64,000 nucleotides of DNA from positions 3,141,001 through 3,205,000 of the forward strand of contig CAUEEP010000733.1 in assembly GCA_958450365.1 (NCBI GenBank), written 5' to 3'. Within the stretch, counting starts at the first letter, position 1. Each line of letters begins with the position of its first letter. The position numbers and the translations under genes are program-made. Origin of the DNA: Mesorhabditis belari. Taxonomy: Eukaryota > Nematoda > Chromadorea > Rhabditida > Rhabditidae. Under the pieces are notes generated by a model that was not told the DNA's origin, did not search any database, and saw only the letters and a program-made list of their open reading frames with translations. Shown in pieces: positions 56,388-64,000 of the stretch.

Positions 56388-56600
56388 GTAAAGTTTATAG
56401 TAAAGTTTACAGTAAAGTTTAGAGTAAAGTTTATAGTAAAGTTTATAGTAAACTTTACAGTAAACTTTTAAGGTAAAGTTTAGAGTAAAGTTTAGAGTAA
56501 AGTTTACAGTAAACTTTACAGTAAAGTTTACAGTAAAGTTTAGAGTAAAGTTTATAGTAAAGTTTATAGTAAACTTTACAGTAAACTTTACAGTAAATAG
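56388..56600. repeat. 12-bp minisatellite (AGTAAAGTTTAC)
   Basis: About 17 units, some partly self-complementary (GTAAACTTTAC). It ends 13 bp before the acceptor of the first recognised exon of the second channel gene. Confidence 0.85.
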
Positions 56601-56612
56601 TTTCCTTTTTAG

Positions 56613-59600
56613 GATTTTATCAAGCAAATCGAAGACGAGAAGTACAACAAATACGCCACTCCGACTCAATATGATGGTTTGTTTTTGTGAATTTTCCTAT
56701 GCACTACCTCTTTTGAAAAAAATCTTTAGCCTATTTTTAAGAAGGTTTTTTGCTTTTACTAACCATTTTCCCCAAAAACAAACATCAATTTCCCTTTTAG
56801 AATACGTTCAGGAATTTGGTAAAGGTAAGCAATTGCTGAAGACGAAGAGAAATTCAAACAAAATTGAAAAGGGGAGAGGTTGTGAAGGGAAATTTTAGGG
56901 AAAGAAATTGATGGCATTGGTTTATTTCCTTGGTTTTCAATCAAAGAATCATCGTTCAATTCCTTGAGCAGTCTATTTTTTGTTTATTTACTTCTTTTCT
57001 GATTTGATTTCATTTTCAAAAGTTGAAATAGTTCTGAATTGATTGGTGAAATTGGTGCCGAAATTCCAAAGTTAGAAAAAAGTCTGAGCAAATCTGAAGT
57101 TAAAATTTCAAATCTAACGTATTCTCTCTAATAGTAGTGGTGTTGATGTTGAGTTGATGACTATTTTACGGTTTCCAAGCTTTTGCAGAAGCTCAACACT
57201 GTAATCATCGTCAAGATCTCATCGTCAGCTACATTTTCCGACCTCACATCGATAGGTTCTGATAAGCGGCTCTCGAGATTTCGAGGAATTTAGGCGTAGC
57301 TTAGGGTGTATTACTATTAGAGAAAATACGGTAACGATTCTAAAACCGTGCCCCACATTTTCTGTATAGCTACCCTTTGCGGGCAACGATTGCAACTAAT
57401 TGGACAGCTACCCAGCAATTTAAGGCGTCAGTCTTTTCTTCCCCATGGTTACTGGATTTTCTCTAATAGTAGTGCATCCGACCGAGTCGAGTTGGTGACT
57501 ATTCTACGGTTTCCAAGCTTTCACAGAAGCTCAAGACTCTAATCATCGTCAAGATCTCATCGTCAGCTACATTTTCCGACCCCACATCAATAGGTTCTGA
57601 TAAGTGGTTCTCGAGATTTCGAGCAATTTAGGCAACGCTCAGGCTACTATTAGAGAAAATACGGTAACTCTTAAAAGTAGAATATAACGTTAATTTTTTT
57701 TTAACAAACTTTACCTAGAATTGATGCAAAAAGACTTAAATTTTCTAAACGAAAGCAAAAATATAACTTTAAAAAGTTATTTCAACTGATTTATTGGTTA
57801 TTTCAACCAATAAATCATCTTTGAACTTTCTAAATCTAAAATCAAAATGAAAAATATTAAAACTAGAAAAAGTTATTCAAAAAAAAAAGAAATTCGACTT
57901 ATTTGCCACGATTTTTTTCTCGAATTTACAACCTCTCCCAAATAAAAATTTGGTTTTCACTCATTCAAATCAGGGGTGGGACAAATGCGACCTTTTTTTT
58001 GCGCACCTGGACATTTGCGCATCTTCTGGAAAAGGCCTTTGCTGGAAAAGGCCTTAGGCAAGGCCGTAGAGCTTCGAAAATATTTCCATATAAGAGAATT
58101 GTATGCGTAGATTCCGAATTTCAACAAATCAGACCTCGCTGACACGTCAAATTTGGGCAAAAAGGCAAAAACTGCGGAAAAGCGTTAAGTTGCGTAGTTT
58201 TTGCCTTTTAGCCCAAATTTGACGTGTCAGCGAGGTCTGATTTGTCGAAATTCGGAATCTACGCATACGATTCCCTTCTATGAAAACGTTTTTGAAGCTC
58301 TACGACCTTTCCTAAGACCTTTTCCAGCAAAAAAAAGGTGCGCAAATGTCCAGGTGCGCAAAAAAAAGGTCGTATTTGTCTTACCCCCTCAAATCACACT
58401 TTTTGGCTGTAACTTAATGATTCACTCATTAATTTTTTCAAAAAACAAAAAAGAAAAATAAGATTTTCTTGCTTTCCCTTCTTCTCATTCACATTTTTTT
58501 CATCTCTATCGCTTTTGTGAGAAATTTTTGAGAGTTTCTGTTGAACTCATCAGATGAATTCACTCATTCCATGCAACCGAGTGCTTCTCACAAGAAAATT
58601 ACAGCTTAAACTCGATAAACTAGAGTTTACAGGAATCGCAACGAATGTGACTATGTACATGTACATAGAAGGAATCTCTTCATTTAGTGCACAAACGATG
58701 GATTATCATTTGGATATGTACTTTCAACAGGTTTTCTTTTCATTCATTTTATCTGAGACAAATTGACTAACAAAATTATCGAGTTAGATGTCATTTTATT
58801 TAGAAATAGAAACGAATTAGAAATAAAGTAAAGTGGATGTAGAATTTCTAAAGAAATACAAACGAAATTCGCAATGGATTGGGTAAAATAAGGCAAAAAA
58901 TGGTTTAGTCGCTCAGCCATTCCAAAAGGAAACCTTATGCCCGAGGGGTTTGCCAGATCGTGAGTGATTACCATGCCACATAAAGCACACCTCCACAGTC
59001 ATTTAAAGGGATTTCTCTTTTGCTTTATAGATATACAGTACTGGACAATGAATATCATATCTGAAAACACAGAAGGAGGAGAGCGCCCCTCCCTACCTCT
59101 TCGATGAAATCATCACCTACACTACTGGACAATGAAATATCACATTTGAAAAACGATCGTCACTTTCGCGCGTCTGTAACTCCCTTGTCTTTGCGTTTAA
59201 ACTATTAGTGTTATACATTTTCTGAAAGCTCTTTTCAAGGGCTACACAATGGTAATATTAATATTTACAAATACGGTAAAGATAAGGAAGTTACAGACGC
59301 GCGAAAGTGTTTTTTCAAATATGATATTTCATTGTCCAGTAGTGTACTTTATTCAAGATCTGAGATAAAGTGCGCTAGATTTAAGATTAAAACACATGAA
59401 TTCATACACATAACACGAAAAGGGCCGATAAAAAAAGGTCGATAAGCAACACGATATAATATATGTAATTTATGGGTAGCGTATTCAGCTGTTGCGATAC
59501 GTATCTGTGTTGTAATATATGGGTAGCACAGATAGCGTCAAGATCCTTGACGCTAGAGCTTCAAGACCACTAGAGCTTCAAGATCAAGATCATCTACAGA

Positions 59601-62600
59601 TAATTGAAAGGTTTCGAGACTATTGGACTCTCTCAAAACTCTGGGGAGTCGATTCCAAGGTCCCAGGTCCAAATTCTGGCAGTTCTTATTGGAAAAGAGT
59701 TATACACAAACTTATTGAAGGCGACTGGAATTTGATAGATGATACAAAAAGAGCTCTAAATTTGTACACCCTGACAATTTGGTGTGACCTGACCTGTGAC
59801 CTGACAATTTGGCTTTAGAGAGAAGATCAACTGTAAGATGAACTTTAGGAGTGGTGGGATAAACGATTAGCCCACAATGGATCCTCGCCAATCCTTGTTA
59901 AGGATAAAGAGGTAAAAAGTTCAACTTTTTAGTGTCAATTTATGATATCAGAGTTTTTCTTTAATACAACAATTCTTTTTGAGGTTTTCAAACACATGTG
60001 GCATCCGGATTTGTATTTTGCCAATGCCCGTTCTGCTTCTTTTCAGGTCTTTTTTTAAAAATCCATTACCCAAATGAATACAAAATTGAATTCTTTTACC
60101 ATTACGTTGTTTGGGATCTTTCAGGAAATCACTGAGGACAATTTTCTAGTCTGGGTTTATCCCGATGGAAAAGTTTGGTACGATTGTAGGTATGTTTTGA
60201 GAATATTAACAACAATATGATGATCTTAGGATATCACTTTGTGTGATATGTGTGCAAAATCTTGAGAACTATCCACTAGATCGACAACGCTGCGAGTTAC
60301 GGATATTGAGTTGTAAGTTAGCTCATCTTATCAAAGAATTTGGGACTTACTATTTGACTCAGAATGTAACACTGATTCTGAAACAATGTGATCGTTCTGT
60401 GACCAATTGCAGGTCAAAGAACTGCAGGTCAAAGAACTGCAGGCCAAAGAACTGCAGGTCAAAGAACTGCAGGCCAAAGAACTGCAGGCCAAAGAACTGC
60501 AGGTCAAAGAACTGCAGGTCAAAGAACTGCAGGTCAAAGAACTGCAGGCCAAAGAACTGCAGGCCAAAGAACTACAGATCAAAAGAACTGCAGGTCAAAG
60601 AACTGCAGTTCACCTTTCCTTAGTCTATAACCTCCAAAAGCAATACTCTCTACTCAGAATAATAGAAAACTTTTAGCATGTAACTCTCAAGATCCCGAAA
60701 GGTTTACTAACAAAAAGCCAATGAGATCTCATTCTATTGAGCTTCTCTTGTTTCAGATGCTTACCCTGAATCGCAACTCCGCCTGAGATGGGCTCAGCTT
60801 GATGGAGCATCGGCAATCGATCGAAATCCTGATATCCGAATGCCTGACATGGCCATAAAGAGTATCGAAACTGGTGTATGCAATGGAACTTATGCTACGG
60901 GTAACTCTTCAAAAGATAACTAAACTTACTATCAAGATGCTTTTTCTATTTTGATTTTAAAGGTCGAGAGTTTTGATTTTGATTTTGATTAATCCCCTCT
61001 CTCAGGAAATCGAATTTTTCTTACCAGAATGTAACACTGATTCTGAAACAGCGTGATCGTTCTGTGACCAATTGCGGGCCAAAGAACTGCAAATCAGCTC
61101 ATTGCTTGTCCATTACTCAATACTTGATCCTAGCTTTCTCAATTTTAAATCTTTTAGGTACATGGAGTTGCATGACGGCTGTTTTCGATGTGGAAAGAGA
61201 AAGAATGCATCATATCATGCAAACTTATCTACCAACAGCACTCATTGTTGTCATATCTTGGTAAAGACTATATTAGTATTAAGGATAGGAAATCAAATTA
61301 GCTTAACAACTAGCCTATGTTCTAGGTTCAACTTCTGGTTGGATGTCGACTCAGCTCCGGCACGGGTTTCCCTCAGCATCACCACTCTTCTCACCATCTC
61401 TACTCAAGCAAATGCTGTCAAATTAGCACTACCTGAAGGTTTAAGTTGAATATTTTATTTAACGAATAGATTTTTAGTTTCTTATATGAAAGCTATCGAT
61501 GTTTGGATGGGTTCGTGCATGGTAAGTACAAAATGGGAATTTCGATTGTTTCTTATTTAAAAGCTTAAGTTTGTGGCCCTTAAGGCCCTTAAGTGTGGCC
61601 CTTAAGGGTGACCTGTAGTCCACCATAGACTGTGTTCCTCGCGAGTAATGCGATTGTTCTGAAATTTTGGGAAACTATGTAATCGATGAAGCGTTTTATT
61701 TAAAAAAAAGTATGCAATCACTCAAAAATATATTAGCTCATGAATGCTAGAAACCAGGATTTTGAGCTCTTACATTAAAAGCTCAAAAGGCTCATGCCTG
61801 AAAAAAGTTCTAAAATAAAACATTTTTCAAAAATTCGAAAAAGACATTTTGTAGATTAAGGATAGGGCTTTTGAATCAAGCAAACCGTTTTTTTGATTGG
61901 ATAAGCCGTTTTTTCAGAAAACACATTACCAAAAAAACGATCGTTTATAACTTGCCAACCTAATAATTTGATCGATTGCAGATTTGATTTGGAATCAGCA
62001 CGAAAAACTGGTCTAGATGTGATAGGTCTCGTTTTGAAAGTCGGTAGTAAATCAACGACCTTCCCTAGTTCCGACCCGTAACCAAACTTGCCAACCTAAT
62101 ACTTACCCGCGAGGAACACACTCTAGTCCACCGCCACCCACTCCATCCACCCCATCACCGCCACCCACTCCATCCACTCCATCCACTCCATCCACTCCAT
62201 TTAATCGGGCTCATTCTTTCAATTTGTTGTTTTAATAAAGAAACATTTTGAATTAGATATTGAATTACAAAAATATCTTTTAAATTTTTTAAAATTAAAA
62301 CTTTTAGGCTTTCGTTTTTGGTGTGATGATTGAGTTCACGATTTGTCACTTTGCAAAGAATCAGGTATTGAAAGGAAAGCTTTTGATTAAAGTTATTAAA
62401 ATTATGATGAAGATAAATTAAAGTTAAGTATGGTTGTGTAAAGATAAGATCCAGGTAAAGCCCAGTTTTGACTGATTTGACTAGTCAAAAGTTTCTAGAC
62501 CGGATTCGAAACATTTCGGATGTTTCAAAGTTTAAAATTAACCTACCGTAAATACTGTAATAGTACCCCAGCCCCCTCGTACAGTTGCGTAGTCGCAAAA

Positions 62601-64000
62601 GCTTTTTAGTATTTAATTTTTTTCAAAGCACCCGTACTTTCAAAAAATGCGTCTTTGGTATCAAAAAATAGCTGAAATTCAGGGCTATTTTTTGATACCT
62701 AAGCGCGCATTGTAGCTTAAACCAGCGTCGAGAAAAACTCGTTCAAAGCTAGACTACACAACACTCCGCGCCGTCATTATTTTTGGTATCAAAAAATAGC
62801 CCTGAATTTCAGCTATTTTTTGATACCTAAGCGCGCATTGTAGCTTAAACCAGTGTCGAGAAAAACTCGTGCAAAGCTAGACTACGCAACACTCCGCACC
62901 GTCATTATGGGGGTGGGGTACCATTACAGTATTTACGGTATTTTCTTTAAGGAACCAAATGGGGTGTTTGGCGAAGACGTAAAGTTTTGTTTAACTGTAT
63001 ATTTTAACCAAAAGATTATTAAGAGTTTGATCTAATTGAAAGATACTGTTCGGTTCTATCTAAATATAATGAATATTGATTTATTGAGAACGAGTTTTTG
63101 TTTAGAAAAAAAGTAGAAGAATCAAAAGCTGAACTGCATATAGATATAGCCGATTAGTAATCAAAAATGGTGTTTCACTCACGCAAAACATTCAGGAATT
63201 AACCCGCGGCGAGACGCAACCATCACTAATCGTGGACACGGCACTGTCAACTCTCTTCGGCGCTGCGAGAGACATCGATGAGCTGGTGAGAAGGGTGGCC
63301 TGCAGTCCACCGCCACCCACTCCATCCACTCCATTTCATCGGGCTCATTCTTTCAATTTGGGAGTTGGAGGGAATCCGGTCGATTCCCCGATCACTCCGA
63401 GAGACGACGGGAATCGTTTCTTTCGTCGTTTCCGCTCAAATCGTTCTTCAATGAGATCCTGTGCTTCACAAACTTTTGTTGCTTTTGATGAAGAGACAAA
63501 GGATCCAAGGATCGCACGCACTGTCAGTGTTTAGTTTCTTTTGGGCTTTGAAATAGAATGAGTGAAAGGAACAGTAGTCTGGAGAAGACAGCTTCGATAA
63601 CTTTGATTTAAATCTTTAACTGTAATTCGAGTTCTCTAGACTACTGTTACCTTTTTTAATTTTTTTTTCTTCCCTTCACTCGACAAGATGATACCGTAGA
63701 TGGTTTGTTTAGTGATAAATAGAAAGCATTTTTTGTTTATTTCATTTTCTTTTAAGCACTAATTTTTAGTATTTTGTAATTGTAATTAACAGCACGCTTT
63801 TAAAAAGTATTGCACCTTTTTTTTTGTTTACATTTTTGTTATAACTTTCAAAACTAATGAAATAAGTAAATAAAATTCAAATAAATTTTTTAAAATTTTA
63901 GAATGATGATGATTTGATGGAGAAAAACGATCAAAATCATATCGTTTTGAACATGTTGAGTCCGGAGAGAAATGAGCCACGATTGAGGAATTTTGATGTC
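56613..64000 (+). CDS. Cys-loop ligand-gated anion channel subunit (second gene, partial)
   Basis: Neurotransmitter-gated chloride-type channel subunit. Exons 56613-56676, 56801-56824, 58633-58730, 59849-59911, 59984-60046, 60125-60189, 60230-60312, 60757-60900, 61158-61260, 61326-61438, 61478-61521, 62308-62364, 63196-63522 and 63902 to beyond the window; all phases agree. The signal-peptide exon was not found. Landmarks: NVTMYMYIEGISSFSAQTMD, MWHPDLYFANA, Cys-loop C-x13-C (CVQNLENYPLDRQRC), M1 TALIVVISWFNFW, then SAPARVSLSITTLL (PAR motif before M2, predicting anion selectivity), VSYMKAIDVWMGSC, and M3 FVFGVMIEFTICHF. The M3-M4 loop has a Pro-rich stretch. M4 lies beyond the end. M2-M3 resembles nematode amine- or GABA-gated chloride channels (LGC-50s, MOD-1, GGR); the ligand is unknown. 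If the donor at 63523 is not used, a stop at 63534 ends the frame. Confidence 0.8.
57117..57667. mobile_element. Two adjacent MITEs with TTTCTCTAATAGTAGTG ends
   Basis: 57117-57331 and 57450-57667, both related to 17047-17277, share GGTTTCCAAGCTTT and CGTCAGCTACATTTTCCGACC bodies in the same orientation. They lie in the channel intron 56825-58632. Confidence 0.75.
57972..58390. mobile_element. MITE with GGTGGGACAAATGCGACC ends
   Basis: Third and longest copy of the 34584 family; inverted halves meet near 58190 (CGTTAAGTTGCGTAGTTT). Confidence 0.75.
59030..59347. mobile_element. MITE with ACTGGACAATGAAATATCA ends plus a solitary end
   Basis: The full copy 59122-59347 is the sister of 28231-28462. 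A lone end (TACTGGACAATGAATATC) sits at 59037. Both are in the channel intron 58731-59848. Confidence 0.8.
60405..60612. repeat. 15-bp minisatellite (AACTGCAGGTCAAAG) in channel intron
   Basis: About 14 units with GTC/GCC variants. Each contains CTGCAGG(T/C), a 3' splice-site-like CAG/G. The whole intron from the donor (60313) through the array is open in the frame of the Cys-loop exon, up to 60623. Confidence 0.9.
60995..61085. repeat. Copy of the segment at 60360-60430
   Basis: AGAATGTAACACTGATTCTG followed by GTGATCGTTCTGTGACCAATT occurs in the introns before and after exon 60757-60900, the second time with only one 15-bp unit after it. Confidence 0.8.
62128..62225. repeat. Partial copy of exon 63196-63522, in an upstream intron
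   Basis: AGTCCACCGCCACCCACTCC through TCGGGCTCATTCTTTCAATT matches 63304-63360 inside the M3-M4 loop exon, with an expanded CCATCCACT repeat. The intronic copy has no splice sites of its own. Confidence 0.8.
62544..62942. mobile_element. MITE with TACCGTAAATAC ends
   Basis: Terminal repeats CCGTAAATACTGTAATAG and complement, flanked by TA; two internal hairpin units as in 17754-18150, in the opposite orientation. It lies in the channel intron 62365-63195. Confidence 0.85.

Noticed and set aside
58554..58632. In-frame ATG at 58554 as start of the second channel gene
   Set aside because: The 58554-58632 stretch shows no signal peptide, whereas acceptor TTTACAG at 58632 joins in phase to exons 56613-56676 and 56801-56824.
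59519..59818. 99-codon plus-strand ORF just upstream of a channel exon
   Set aside because: It lies in the intron 58731-59848, does not resemble the channel ligand domain, and has no splice site linking it in phase; it ends in a short GACCTGAC repeat.

Overview
The window is nuclear DNA of an animal, almost certainly a rhabditid (clade V) nematode. The genes are cut into many short exons by small introns with TTTCAG-type acceptors. Gene content includes nicotinoid-type anion channels, ShKT-domain and C-type lectin secreted proteins and a Tc1-type transposon, and there is a short internal tract of the nematode telomere hexamer TTAGGC. The DNA is AT-rich and loaded with foldback (MITE-like) elements and minisatellites. 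The species cannot be told from the sequence. All gene models here were built by eye from reading frames, splice-site motifs and exon phases.

Layout. 1-246: truncated 3' piece of a cyclin gene (minus). 762-6760: a complete kinesin of the kinesin-12/KIF15 (KLP-18-like) type, about 942 residues in 26 exons (plus). 6761-10702: no gene seen, minisatellites. 10703-19699: a complete Cys-loop ligand-gated anion channel, about 582 residues in 18 exons including a 12-nt microexon (plus). 19700-21138: repeats and an interstitial telomeric tract. 21139-22031: ShKT-domain secreted protein (minus). 22951-24381: a Tc1-like transposon with a decayed transposase. 25995-28584: a four-transmembrane protein (plus). 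28957-29547: C-type lectin-like gene, probably decaying (minus).

30311-37340 is the most striking structure: two near-identical 1.9-kb arms in opposite orientation, each with a cyclin gene and a nested foldback element, around a 3.2-kb spacer holding exons of another, unrecognised gene. Each cyclin copy has its own single-base homopolymer difference that breaks the frame. Copies of a small Cys-rich secreted peptide gene lie just outside both arms (left decayed, right intact).

39276-40078 holds a phase-consistent minus-strand gene I do not recognise. About 43-56.5 kb is almost entirely duplications, foldback elements and minisatellites. 56613 to beyond the window end is a second Cys-loop anion channel (plus), cut off in its M3-M4 loop.

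Functionally the recognisable genes are unrelated: one spindle motor, two inhibitory-type receptor subunits, cell-cycle cyclin copies and secreted defence- or cuticle-type proteins. What unites the region is heavy remodelling by foldback elements, many sitting inside introns.
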